Source: Prauserella shujinwangii
GTDB taxonomy: Bacteria > Actinomycetota > Actinomycetes > Mycobacteriales > Pseudonocardiaceae
Assembly (NCBI RefSeq): GCF_003001955.1
Contig: NZ_PVNH01000007.1
Location: 124,001-188,000, forward strand
DNA: 64,000 nucleotides
Reading direction: 5' to 3'
In this document: one piece after another, positions 9,063-17,103 of the stretch
Layout: every line of letters starts with the position of its first letter
Position numbering within the stretch: the first letter of the stretch is position 1
Position numbers and translations under genes: made by a program
The notes under the pieces: model-generated
Told to the model about the DNA's origin: nothing
Database searches by the model: none
Seen by the model: only the letters and a program-made list of their open reading frames with translations

Positions 9063-9950
9063 CTAGCGGGCGTCCCCCTGCGGTTCGCCCGCCCAGCCGG
9101 TGATCAGCTCGGCCGACCGCTCCGCGGGCAGCGCCTGCGCGGCGATCCGTTCCCAGCGGGCCCCGAAGTCCGCGACCTCGTCCGCACGCTCGTGACACAC
9201 CCACCCGCGCGGCGTCCGGACGTAGGCCACCCCGGGATGGCCGTCGAGTTCGGCGGGCATGTCCAGCACCGAGAAGTTCCCCTCGGCCGAGGGCAGTCCC
9301 GCCGCCGGGGGCAGCACCCGCACGGTCACGTTGCCCTGCGCCGCCCGCGCGGCGAGGTGCCGGAGCTGGGCGCGCAGCACCGGCTTGCCGCCCACCCGCC
9401 TGCGTACGGCCGTCTCGTCCAGCACCACGTGGAGTTCGGTCGGCTCGGCGCCGCACAGCAGGGCCTGCCTGCCGGGCAGCAGGGCGCGGCGGAGCTCCGC
9501 GTGTGGCGGCCGGGTCACCCGCAGCACGTGCTCCGCGTACGCCGGGGTCTGCAGCAGGTCGGGGACCGCGTACGGCTCGTAGAGCCGGATCCGGGTCGCC
9601 GACGACTCGTACGAGAGGAACAGCTCCAGCTCCCGCAGCTTCCGGCGCTCCGCCTTGTCCCTGGGCAGCAGGCCACGCCACCACTCACCCTTGCCCGCCG
9701 CGTCGGTGACGAGCTTCTGGTACCGCGCGACGTGCTCGGCCCTGCCCAGCGCGGGCAGCAGGGCGGCGACGTGGTCGGGGTTGAACTGCCGGACCGCGGC
9801 CTCCAGGTGCCCGACCAGCGACTTGCCCGACCACCCCGCGCGCTCCGCGAGCTGTTCCCGCGTGTAGCCGCGTTCCTCGCGCAGCGTCGAGATGTGCTCG
9901 CCCATCCATTTGGTCGTCACGAGCGGTGTCGCTCCGAGCAAGGCTGTCAC
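9063..9950 (-). CDS. Helix-turn-helix regulator with DUF5753 domain (first copy)
   Basis: Up to 295 residues. The N-terminal XRE helix-turn-helix (HISTLREERGYTREQLAERA, then SGKSLVGHLEAAVR) is followed by a DUF5753 domain with its hallmarks: RLYEPYAVPDLLQTPAYAEH, RALLPGRQALL, VVLDETAVRRRVGGKPVLRA, QLRHLA, VTVRVLPPAAGLPSAEGNFS and the final GVAYVRTPRG. In Streptomyces such proteins usually pair with a small DUF397 protein; none is present here. The start is uncertain: GTG at 9950 lies almost on a GGAAGG sequence, whereas TTG at 9941 is spaced 8 nt from it. The 14-bp palindrome at 10005 lies just upstream. Confidence 0.85.
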   Translation of the reverse strand: MTALLGATPLVTTKWMGEHISTLREERGYTREQLAERAGWSGKSLVGHLEAAVRQFNPDHVAALLPALGRAEHVARYQKLVTDAAGKGEWWRGLLPRDKAERRKLRELELFLSYESSATRIRLYEPYAVPDLLQTPAYAEHVLRVTRPPHAELRRALLPGRQALLCGAEPTELHVVLDETAVRRRVGGKPVLRAQLRHLAARAAQGNVTVRVLPPAAGLPSAEGNFSVLDMPAELDGHPGVAYVRTPRGWVCHERADEVADFGARWERIAAQALPAERSAELITGWAGEPQGDAR

Positions 9951-10004
9951 CTTCCGCGGCGGGCGAAGCGCGGCAGCGCATCACCCGGACAGGCCACACC
10001 GCGG

Positions 10005-10018
10005 TGTAGCGCGCTACA
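10005..10018. promoter_or_regulatory. Operator-like palindrome upstream of DUF5753 regulator
   Basis: TGTAGCGCGCTACA is a perfect 14-bp palindrome 55-68 bp before the start of the gene at 9950. Two further half-site-like copies (gctac) follow within 40 bp. The same core, GTAGC-n2-GCTAC, occurs twice upstream of the second DUF5753 gene. The shared position suggests autoregulation or cross-regulation by these proteins, which is inference. Confidence 0.55.
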
Positions 10019-10153
10019 TCGCAGCGTGCTACGGTCGGACGTGGCTACAGGTTGGACCGTTCATCCGTAACCGTAGCCCCCGGTGACGCGGCGGCTGGGA
10101 ATTCCGTGGACCACGGCCGCGTCACCGGTGTGAACCCGTTCCCGTCAGCTTCC

Positions 10154-11029
10154 TCAGCGACGCCGCCGTTCCGATGCCAGGTGGTCGATGAACTCCCGAG
10201 ACCGTTTCGTGCTCAGCGCCTGTCCCCGCAACCGGTCCGCCCGGTCGCGGAACACGCCGATCTGGCCCGCCTTCTCGAAGAAGGTGCCCTCGACGACCGT
10301 GGCGACATACGCGACGCCGGGGTGACCCTCCAGTTCGGGCGGCATCGCCATCACGGTGAACCCGGCGTCCGTGCTGGCGTGCGCGCCGAGGTCCGTCGGC
10401 AGCACCCGGATGTCCACGTTCGACCGCCTGCCCACGTCCAGCAGGTGCCGCAGCTGCTCCCGCAGCACCGCCGGTCCGCCGACCGGCCTGCGCAGTGCCG
10501 CCTCGTCGATGACGCACCGCAGCACGCAGGGGTCATCGCGGTCCAGCACCTCACGCGTGCGCCCGGCGCGCACCTCGCAGGCGAGCTCGACCCGTTCCTC
10601 GTCGGCCTCGGGTTCGGTGGCGTGGACGATTGCCTCGGCGTAGGCGGGCGTCTGCAGCAGGTCGGGCACCACCTGCGGGGCGTAGGTGAACGTCTCGACG
10701 GCCGAGGTCTCGTAGCCGAGGAACAGCTGGTACCACTCCGGCACGGCACCCTCGGGGAGGGTGTCCCACCACTGCCGCCTGGCCTTCGCGCGCTCGACCA
10801 GCGCCGCGAAGTACCCGGCGCGGTCGCCGTGTCCGTAGTAGCTCAGCAGTACTTCGATCTTGTTGACCGCGGGGAAGTTGCGGCCCGACTCGACGTGGCC
10901 GAGTGCGGCCGGCGACTTCTCCACGCGTTTGGCCGCTTCCGACCGCGAGGGGTTGTGGCTGCTGTTGCGCATGGCGGCGAACTCGGATCCGACCCATCTG
11001 CGCACCACGATGGGACACGCTTCGACCAA
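10154..11029 (-). CDS. Helix-turn-helix regulator with DUF5753 domain (second copy)
   Basis: About 291 residues. I place the start at TTG 11029 because GGAGG lies 8 nt before it; a GTG/ATG-type longer reading to 11071 has no ribosome-binding site. The N-terminal XRE part (VVRRWVGSEFAAMRNSS, EAAKRVEKSPAALGHVESGR) is followed by DUF5753: WYQLFLGYETSAVETFTYAP, QVVPDLLQTPAYAEAIVHAT, CVIDEAALRRPVGGPAVLRE, VDIRVLPTDLGAH and MPPELEGHPGVAYVATVVEG. It is a paralogue of the neighbour at 9063 with the same layout. No DUF397 partner lies next to it. The upstream region carries two GTAGC-n2-GCTAC palindromes that may also serve the divergent gene at 11252. Confidence 0.85.
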   Translation of the reverse strand: MVEACPIVVRRWVGSEFAAMRNSSHNPSRSEAAKRVEKSPAALGHVESGRNFPAVNKIEVLLSYYGHGDRAGYFAALVERAKARRQWWDTLPEGAVPEWYQLFLGYETSAVETFTYAPQVVPDLLQTPAYAEAIVHATEPEADEERVELACEVRAGRTREVLDRDDPCVLRCVIDEAALRRPVGGPAVLREQLRHLLDVGRRSNVDIRVLPTDLGAHASTDAGFTVMAMPPELEGHPGVAYVATVVEGTFFEKAGQIGVFRDRADRLRGQALSTKRSREFIDHLASERRRR

Positions 11030-11093
11030 GGCGTCATCCTCCGCGTGCGGGCGAGTGCGGGCGCACTTCACCCGAATAGGCCACGCCCGCGAT

Positions 11094-11120
11094 GTAGCGC
11101 GCTACGTCGTAGCGAGCTAC
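11094..11120. promoter_or_regulatory. Tandem operator-like palindromes upstream of second DUF5753 gene
   Basis: GTAGCGCGCTAC (11094-11105) is a perfect palindrome, and GTAGCGAGCTAC (11109-11120) repeats it with GA in the centre. Centre-to-centre spacing is 15 bp. Both lie 65-91 bp upstream of the TTG start at 11029 and in the divergent region before 11252. The core matches the palindrome at 10005, which supports a common regulator. Confidence 0.55.
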
Positions 11121-11251
11121 ATTGGTCGTGGCTACTGGTTACACCTGACACCTGTCACCGTAGCCGCTGGTGACGCCGGTCGTGGGTACCCCCTGGATCA
11201 CGGCCGCGTCGCCCCAAAGCCTGGGGATGACAGTTCGGCCTGGGGAGTCTC

Positions 11252-11962
11252 ATGGACAGCAGCAGCGCGCCCGCGGTGCGCCGGGTGGGCGTCGAGCCGT
11301 GGAGCGCGACACTCGACGTGCGCACCGCGGCGCTCGACGTGGACGAAGCGTGTTTCCGGCTGGCGTTGCGGCATCCGTACCACCGCACCGGCGACACGCC
11401 CGTGCTGTATGGCGCCGAGTCGATCGCGCCGTGCACGGGCGAGCTCACCCCGGACGAGCGGTTGCTCCTCGAGCTCGACTATCCCCGTGGGGTGCTGCCG
11501 CACGCGCACGACCGCAGCGCCCACGGCCGGTTCGAGCAGGCACACGTCGCCGACTACGTGCAGGCGCTGTTGCTCGCCCACGAGCGCCTGCTGGATCCAC
11601 CCGACGAGCGGGCGGAGCGGCGGTACGCCGCCCGGCGCGAACTGCGCCCCGAGGTCCGGCTGCGGGTGTGGCAGGCGCGGTACCGCGTGTGGTTCCTCGC
11701 CGGGCGGGACAAGGCCTCGGCGCGGGAGCGCGCCGGAGAGCTGGCCGCGACCATCGTGGACTACGCGGGCCGTCCGTTCGCCCGGATCCACGACGTGCGG
11801 CCCGACCGTGCCGTCCTCCACTGGGACACCGACGTCGCCAGGGCACTGTGGAGGGACCACGAGGAGGGTGACCGGCACGATCGTGCCGGACTGCTGGCGC
11901 GTTCGGCCTGCGAGCTGTGGCGGGCGTTCCTCGTTGCCCGTGTGGCGCCGGTGAGTGCCTAG
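11252..11962 (+). CDS. Hypothetical protein
   Basis: A 236-residue, highly charged, mostly helical protein of unknown function, starting with ATG at 11252. It has no signal peptide or membrane span. There is one histidine/tyrosine-rich stretch near residue 40 (LALRHPYHRTGDTPVLYGAE), then TPDERLLLELDYPRGVLPHA, and helical segments around QARYRVWFLAGRDKASARER. I recognise no family. It is divergent from the second DUF5753 regulator and shares its palindrome-containing upstream region, so it may be a target of that regulator. Its stop codon is 4 bp before the first unit of the 21-bp array. Confidence 0.7.
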   Translation: MDSSSAPAVRRVGVEPWSATLDVRTAALDVDEACFRLALRHPYHRTGDTPVLYGAESIAPCTGELTPDERLLLELDYPRGVLPHAHDRSAHGRFEQAHVADYVQALLLAHERLLDPPDERAERRYAARRELRPEVRLRVWQARYRVWFLAGRDKASARERAGELAATIVDYAGRPFARIHDVRPDRAVLHWDTDVARALWRDHEEGDRHDRAGLLARSACELWRAFLVARVAPVSA

Positions 11963-11966
11963 CACC

Positions 11967-12147
11967 GTGTCCGCCATCCCCGATCACGTGTCCGCCATCC
12001 ACGATCACGTGTCCGCCATCCACGATCACGTGTCCGCCATCTGCGACGGTGCTCACCATGCCCGGTGTCGCCGACCGCGGACACGGGGACACGGACGGCG
12101 GACACGCGCGCACAGTTGGCGGACACGCGTGCACGGACGGCGGACAC
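11967..12147. repeat. Converging array of 21-bp units (GTGTCCGC / GCGGACAC), array 1
   Basis: Four direct units with core GTGTCCGC begin at 11967, 11988, 12009 and 12030. Four inverted units with core GCGGACAC begin at 12077, 12098, 12119 and 12140. Spacing is exactly 21 bp within each half. Start plus end coordinates of each matching pair sum to the same number (24114), so all eight cores would pair in a single long hairpin with regular internal loops. The array starts 4 bp after the stop of the hypothetical gene and lies before a convergent gene. The 21-bp period equals seven codons and also two helical turns. It is not a CRISPR: there are no unique spacers. Confidence 0.85.
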
Positions 12148-12290
12148 GGCGGCGTGGCAACTTGATCCGTTCGCACCCTCGACCCTCGCGGCCCGGTGCC
12201 GTATGCTGAAACATGAAGCTCTTGCAATGAGATTCATGTTCGCGGGCTTGCCGGGCGCCATTGCCCCCTCCTCGGGCGCCACGGCATCGA

Positions 12291-12331
12291 GAGTGCCCCG
12301 GCGCCGGACCCCCAGCGGCGCCGGGGCACTC
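12291..12331. terminator. Strong hairpin between convergent genes
   Basis: GAGTGCCCCGGCGCCG (12291-12306) pairs perfectly with CGGCGCCGGGGCACTC (12316-12331) around a 9-nt loop. It lies 6 bp from the stop of the EAL/GGDEF gene on the minus strand and could act in both directions. Between it and the 21-bp array (12148-12290) I see only an 8-bp inverted repeat, AACATGAA/TTCATGTT at 12210-12240, in a locally AT-richer stretch. Confidence 0.7.
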
Positions 12332-12337
12332 GTCACG

Positions 12338-14098
12338 TCAGCCGGCGGAGCGCCGGTTCCCCGGCGAGGGTGGCTGCCCGCGGAGGATCTCGAGACGGTC
12401 GGATCCCGGCCAGCCGTTGACCCAGCTGGAGCCGGTCACCGCCTTGGCCTCTTTCTTCAACGGCGCCAGCATGCGCGAGATCTCGCGGTAGGACCCCACC
12501 GACGAACCCGCGCACACCAGGGTCGCCAGCGACACCGTCACCGGAACGCCCTCCGCGGACCAGGCGCTCTCCAGCACGCCGTCGGCCAGCTTCGTGATCC
12601 GGTCGATGCCACAGGCGATGAGGAAGTCGTCGCCGCCCACGTGGCTCACCACCACGTCGCCCAGCGTGGCGCTCAGCTCCGTCAGCCTGCGGCCGAGCGC
12701 GCGGATGAGGTCGTCGCCCGCCGCGAACCCCACCGTGTCGTTCACCCGCTTGAACGAGTCGACGTCGAGCCAGCCGACCACCACGGGCTGGCTCGCCGCG
12801 ACCCGGCGATCGACATCCCGGGCGACGGCGTCGCTGCCGGGCAGCCGGGTCAGCGGGTTGAGCGCGGCGGCCTCCTCGATCTTCGCCTCCGCCATGCCGC
12901 GCATGATCTCGTGGACGAACACCACGCCTTCGCAGCGACCGTCCTCGTCCACCACCACGATGTCGTCGCCGGTGCGGTTCCAGTCGGCGTCCGCGACGAG
13001 GTCGAGCAGCTCGATCGCCGCCGCGCCCTTGCGGATCACGTGCGGCGGGTCCGCCAGCCGCGCGGCCGGCCGGTGCGCGTGCAGCGCGTGCCCGAACGGT
13101 CCGGTGACGGCGAGCAGGAACCGTGTCCGGTCGATCGACCACTGTGGACGGTCGTCGAGGTCGACCCCGACGATCCCCGTCGGTGCGTCGTGCGCGGCGA
13201 GCACCGTGCGGACCTCCTCGCACGTCGCCTCGGCGGGCAGGGTGGTCGCCGGCCGCAGGAACGCGTCGATCGACGGCATGGCGGTGGGCGTGAACGACGG
13301 CGGGCCGAGCTGGTTGTCCGGGCTGGCGAGGGTGAGGGTGCCGGTGGCGGTCATGCCCGGCCTGGCGGGTGCGAACAGGTTGCCCTGGACCACGCGGACA
13401 CCGATCCGGCGCACCGTCTCCAGCTGCTCCTCGGTCTCGATGCCGGTGGCCACGAGCCGGGACTGCGTGCGGGCCGTGTAGTGGACCAGCGCTTCGACGA
13501 GAGCGACCGTCGCCAGATCGTCGGGCAGTCTGCGCAGCGCCGTCCGGTCCAGCTTCACGAGGTCCACCCGTGACTCGGCGAGGAGGTTGAGCGGCAGGTC
13601 TCCGGCCCCCAGCCCGTCGAAGGCGAGCCGGAAACCCGCGTCGGCCAGCCGGCGCAACCCGCCGAGCAGCGCACCGGACGGCACGCTGTGGAACGGCGGC
13701 CCGATCTCCAGCACCACCTCACGAGGTCTCCGGTGCGCTGTCGTCAGCGCTTCGTGCAAGGGGGCCAGTGCCTCGGCGGGAGCGGCCGCCGTGAGCGCCG
13801 TGATGTTGAGATGCAGGGGGAGGAGCGTGTCCAGCTCCGCCTCGTCCAGTACCGCGCGCGCGGCGAGCCCCGCGTCGACCTCGACCAGCCTGCCCTGGCG
13901 CAGCGCCGAGCCCAGGAGCTCGCGCACCTCGCCCGACGGTGGCCGGGCCAGCGCCTCCACCGCGACGACACCGCCGGTGTGCAGGCTGTACAGCGGCTGG
14001 AACGCGAAGCGGACCTGGCTCAAGGCGACTCCCACGCCTGCACGGCGAAATGTAGCCTGATACTCACACGACCCGGCGACAGAATCAAGGCTGCTCAA
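12338..14098 (-). CDS. EAL-CBS-GGDEF domain protein (cyclic-di-GMP related)
   Basis: About 560-586 residues without membrane spans. Order: EAL-like domain (residues 25-270; VAVEALARPP, LHLNIT, VVLEIG, VDLVKLDRTAL, ATGIETEEQL, VVQGNLFAPARP), a CBS-pair region (about 275-410; FLLAVTGPFGHALHAHRPAA, GDDIVVVDEDGRCEGVVFVH), then GGDEF (about 420-560; NPLTRLPGSDAVARDV, GWLDVDSFKRVND, SHVGGDDFLIACG). The EAL metal-binding DDFG motif is changed to DGLG and the diguanylate cyclase signature reads GGDDF, so catalytic competence of both domains is uncertain. TTG at 14098 has GGAGG too close; TTG at 14023 with GGGAG 5 nt before it may be the true start. Confidence 0.82.
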   Translation of the reverse strand: MSSLDSVAGSCEYQATFRRAGVGVALSQVRFAFQPLYSLHTGGVVAVEALARPPSGEVRELLGSALRQGRLVEVDAGLAARAVLDEAELDTLLPLHLNITALTAAAPAEALAPLHEALTTAHRRPREVVLEIGPPFHSVPSGALLGGLRRLADAGFRLAFDGLGAGDLPLNLLAESRVDLVKLDRTALRRLPDDLATVALVEALVHYTARTQSRLVATGIETEEQLETVRRIGVRVVQGNLFAPARPGMTATGTLTLASPDNQLGPPSFTPTAMPSIDAFLRPATTLPAEATCEEVRTVLAAHDAPTGIVGVDLDDRPQWSIDRTRFLLAVTGPFGHALHAHRPAARLADPPHVIRKGAAAIELLDLVADADWNRTGDDIVVVDEDGRCEGVVFVHEIMRGMAEAKIEEAAALNPLTRLPGSDAVARDVDRRVAASQPVVVGWLDVDSFKRVNDTVGFAAGDDLIRALGRRLTELSATLGDVVVSHVGGDDFLIACGIDRITKLADGVLESAWSAEGVPVTVSLATLVCAGSSVGSYREISRMLAPLKKEAKAVTGSSWVNGWPGSDRLEILRGQPPSPGNRRSAG

Positions 14099-14194
14099 AC
14101 CTCCGGCATCTTTCTAGTCCATTGAGCTGAAGTTCAGTTGAACGGCTACCGGGCAGTAGTGACAAACCACGCCGTTTATGAAATGTCTTCAGCT

Positions 14195-15823
14195 ATGAAT
14201 ACGTGGACTCGGCGAGAATTGTTCCGTGCGGGCGGGGTCGCCGCCGTCGCCGCGGGGGCCGGAGCGTTCGGTGGTGTGGCGGTCGCGGACACCGGCCCCT
14301 TCGCCCACGGCGTGGCGTCCGGTGACCCGCTGCCCGGCGGCGTCGTGCTGTGGACCCGGGTCACCCCGGTGGCCGACGCCGTCCCCGGCTCCGGGGCCGG
14401 TCCCGAGGTGCGGGTGCGCTGGGAGATGGCGCTCGACGAGGGGTTCCGGAACGTCGTGGCCCGCGGCGCGGTGCCGACCGGCCCGGCGCGTGACCACACC
14501 GTGAAGGTCGACGTCACCGGACTGGCCCCGGGCACGTGGTACTGGTACCGGTTCCACCTGGGCGGGGCCGCCTCGCCCGCGGGCCGGACGCGGACGGCGC
14601 CGGCCGGGGACGCGCCCGTCGACCGGCTTCGCTTCGGCGTGGTGTCCTGCTCGAACCTGCAGGCCGGCCACTTCTCCGCCTACCGCCACCTGGCCCGCCG
14701 GGAGGACCTGGATGGTGTGCTGCATCTCGGTGACTACCTGTACGAGTACGCGCCCGGCGAGTACCAGGCCCGGGACGTGGTGGTCCGCCCGCACGACCCG
14801 CCGATCGAGATGACGACGTTGGCGCACTACCGGCGCAGGCACGCGCAGTACAAAGCGGACCCCGACCTGCGGGCGCTGCACGCGCGGGTGCCGTTCGTCG
14901 TCACCTGGGACGATCACGAGTCCGCGAACGACGCCTGGTCCGGCGGTGCGCAGAACCACACCGAGGGCGCCGAGGGCAGGTGGCTCGACCGCAGGGCCGC
15001 CGCCCAGCGGGCCTACGCCGAGTGGATGCCCGTGCGCTACGAACCGGGCGGGCGGCTCTACCGCAGGTTCACGTTCGGCGCGCTCGCCGAACTGTCCATG
15101 CTGGACCTGCGCACCTATCGCAGCAGGCAGGCCGCGCACCCGCTCGATCCGGCGATCCACGATCCGGATCGGACGATCACCGGAGACGCGCAGCTGCGCT
15201 GGCTGCGGGACGGGCTCGTCACGTCGGGTGCGCAGTGGAAGCTGGTCGGCAACCCGGTGATGATCGCGCCGGTCCGCTTCCCTTCGACACTGTCCACGGA
15301 GGAACTGCGGGCGCTGTCGCGGCTCACCGGGCCGTTGACCGGAGTTCCGTACAACGTGGACCAGTGGGACGGCTACACCGCCGACCGCAGGGAGCTGTTC
15401 GCGGCGTTGCGGGATCACGGCGTGCGGGACACGGTCTTCCTGACGGGCGACATCCACTCCGGCTGGGCCGCCGACCTGCCCTACGACCCGCTGACGTATC
15501 CGCTCAACCGCAACTCGGTCGGCACCGAGCTCGTCTGCACGTCGGTCACGAGCGACAACCTGGACGACATCCTGCGCGTGCCGCCGCGCACCGTGTCGCT
15601 CGGCGTCGAGGCGGCCGTCCGGGTCGCCAACCCGCACGTCCGCTACCTCGACTTCGACTCGCACGGCTTCTCGGTGCTGGAGGTGGCGCCGAGCCGCGTG
15701 CAGATGGACTGGTTCGCGCTGGCCGACCGCACCGATCCGGGCAGCGCCGCGCGGCACACGGCGTCGTTCACCGTGCGCGCGGGCACGCAGCGCGCGGTCC
15801 GGACGTGGGAGCCGCTGCGATGA
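14195..15823 (+). CDS. phoD: Alkaline phosphatase D family protein, Tat-exported
   Basis: About 542 residues from ATG 14195 (a start at 14183 adds four). MNTWTRRELFRAGGVAAVAA is a twin-arginine signal, so the protein acts outside the membrane. PhoD features follow: FAHGVASGDPLPGGVVLWTR, a fibronectin-like N-domain to about residue 130, then the calcineurin-like core with FGVVSCSNLQ, LHLGDYLYEY (metal ligands), VTWDDHESANDAW, DLRTYRS, FLTGDIHSGWAADL and TSVTSDNLDD. PhoD enzymes hydrolyse phosphodiesters such as teichoic acid or phospholipid. The stop overlaps the ATG of the next gene (ATGA at 15820-15823), so both are translationally coupled. Confidence 0.88.
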   Translation: MNTWTRRELFRAGGVAAVAAGAGAFGGVAVADTGPFAHGVASGDPLPGGVVLWTRVTPVADAVPGSGAGPEVRVRWEMALDEGFRNVVARGAVPTGPARDHTVKVDVTGLAPGTWYWYRFHLGGAASPAGRTRTAPAGDAPVDRLRFGVVSCSNLQAGHFSAYRHLARREDLDGVLHLGDYLYEYAPGEYQARDVVVRPHDPPIEMTTLAHYRRRHAQYKADPDLRALHARVPFVVTWDDHESANDAWSGGAQNHTEGAEGRWLDRRAAAQRAYAEWMPVRYEPGGRLYRRFTFGALAELSMLDLRTYRSRQAAHPLDPAIHDPDRTITGDAQLRWLRDGLVTSGAQWKLVGNPVMIAPVRFPSTLSTEELRALSRLTGPLTGVPYNVDQWDGYTADRRELFAALRDHGVRDTVFLTGDIHSGWAADLPYDPLTYPLNRNSVGTELVCTSVTSDNLDDILRVPPRTVSLGVEAAVRVANPHVRYLDFDSHGFSVLEVAPSRVQMDWFALADRTDPGSAARHTASFTVRAGTQRAVRTWEPLR

Positions 15824-17082
15824 GCGGGGTCTCCCGCCGCCACTTCCTGCGTCTGACCGCGGGGACGGGCGCCGCGGTCGTGCTCTCCAGCGCGACCCCG
15901 GCCGCGCTGGCCGAGGGCGGGCCGCGGGACACGCGGGTGTACGTGCTCGTGGTCGACGGGTGCAGGCCGGACGAGATCGGTCCCGTGCTGACCCCGCACC
16001 TGCACCGCCTCCGGGAGAGTGGCACGAACTTCCCCGCCGCGCGTTCGCTGCCCGTCATGGAGACCATCCCGAACCACGTGATGATGATGTCCGGGCTGCG
16101 CCCGGACCGCTCCGGCGTTCCGGCCAACTCGGTGTACGACCCGGGGGAGGGCGCGGTCCGCACCCTCGACCGGCCGTCCGACCTGCGCGCCGCGACGCTG
16201 CTGGACCGGCTGCGTGCGGCCGGTCACGTGACCGGCAGCGTGCTCAGCAAGGAGTACCTCTACGGCATCTTCGGCGAGCGGGCGAGCGTGCGCTGGGAAC
16301 CGTTCCCCATCGTCCCGGTGAGCGGGCACGCGCCCGACCTGGCCACCACGGACGCGCTGATCGCGATGGTGCACCGCGCCGATCCGGCGCTGGTCTTCGT
16401 CAACCTCGGGGACGTGGACCGGGCCGGGCACACCGATCTCACCGGAACGACACTGCGCGCCGCGCGCACCGCGGCGCTGTGGTCGACGGACCTGCAGGTG
16501 GGCAGGTTCGTGGCGGACCTGAAGCGCACCGGGCGCTGGGCGTCGAGTGTGCTGCTGGTGCTCGCCGATCATGCGATGGACTGGTCGCTGCCGCACCGCG
16601 TGGTGTCGCTCGCGGGTCGCCTGGCGGCGGATCCGGCGCTGACCGGCCGGGTCGTGGTGGCGCAGAACGGTGGCGCGGACCTGCTGACGTTCACCGGTCC
16701 GGAGGCCGAGCGGGCGGCGGCGGTGGCGCGGATGCGGTCGATCGCGGCGGGCACGGAGGGGGTGCTGTCCGTGCACGCGCCCGCGGAGCTGCGACTGGGT
16801 CCCGAGGCGGGGGACCTGGTGGCGTACTGCCGGGCGGGGTGGCGGTTCACCGATCCCGACGTGTGGTCCAACCCCATTCCCGGCAACCACGGCCATCCGG
16901 CCACGGAGCCGATCCCGTTCTTCGTGGCGGGCGGTCATCCGGCCGTGCGGGCGGGAGCCACCTCGTCCGCGCCGGCCCGGACGGTCGACGTCGCGCCGAC
17001 GGTCGGCGCGCTGTTCGGCCTGCCGGAGCCCGCGGGCGGATATGACGGAACCGCCCGCCTCGACGCGCTTGTCGGTGTGTGA
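15820..17082 (+). CDS. Tat-exported alkaline phosphatase superfamily phosphodiesterase
   Basis: A 420-residue protein overlapping phoD by 4 bp. MSGVSRRHFLRLTAGTGAAV is a Tat signal. The core is of the type I phosphodiesterase/nucleotide pyrophosphatase family: VYVLVVDGCRPDEIGPVLTP (first metal aspartate), NFPAARSLPVMETIPNHVMM (nucleophile threonine region), VFVNLGDVDRAGHTD (Asp/His metal ligands), LVLADHAMDW (in place of TSDHG) and GNHGHPATEPIPFFVAG (final His ligand). Coupling with PhoD suggests a pair of extracellular enzymes that release phosphate from diesters. No PhoB/PhoP box was identified. The 21-bp array 2 begins 21 bp past its stop. Confidence 0.83.
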   Translation: MSGVSRRHFLRLTAGTGAAVVLSSATPAALAEGGPRDTRVYVLVVDGCRPDEIGPVLTPHLHRLRESGTNFPAARSLPVMETIPNHVMMMSGLRPDRSGVPANSVYDPGEGAVRTLDRPSDLRAATLLDRLRAAGHVTGSVLSKEYLYGIFGERASVRWEPFPIVPVSGHAPDLATTDALIAMVHRADPALVFVNLGDVDRAGHTDLTGTTLRAARTAALWSTDLQVGRFVADLKRTGRWASSVLLVLADHAMDWSLPHRVVSLAGRLAADPALTGRVVVAQNGGADLLTFTGPEAERAAAVARMRSIAAGTEGVLSVHAPAELRLGPEAGDLVAYCRAGWRFTDPDVWSNPIPGNHGHPATEPIPFFVAGGHPAVRAGATSSAPARTVDVAPTVGALFGLPEPAGGYDGTARLDALVGV

Positions 17083-17103
17083 CGCCGTTTCCTCCCCACC
17101 GCC

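Noticed and set aside
9063-11962. DUF5753/DUF397 toxin-antitoxin-like pair
   Set aside because: No small protein with the DUF397 pattern (WRKSS start) is encoded in any frame near the two DUF5753 genes.
11967-12147. CRISPR array
   Set aside because: Units repeat every 21 bp without unique spacers and reverse orientation halfway; no cas gene is present.
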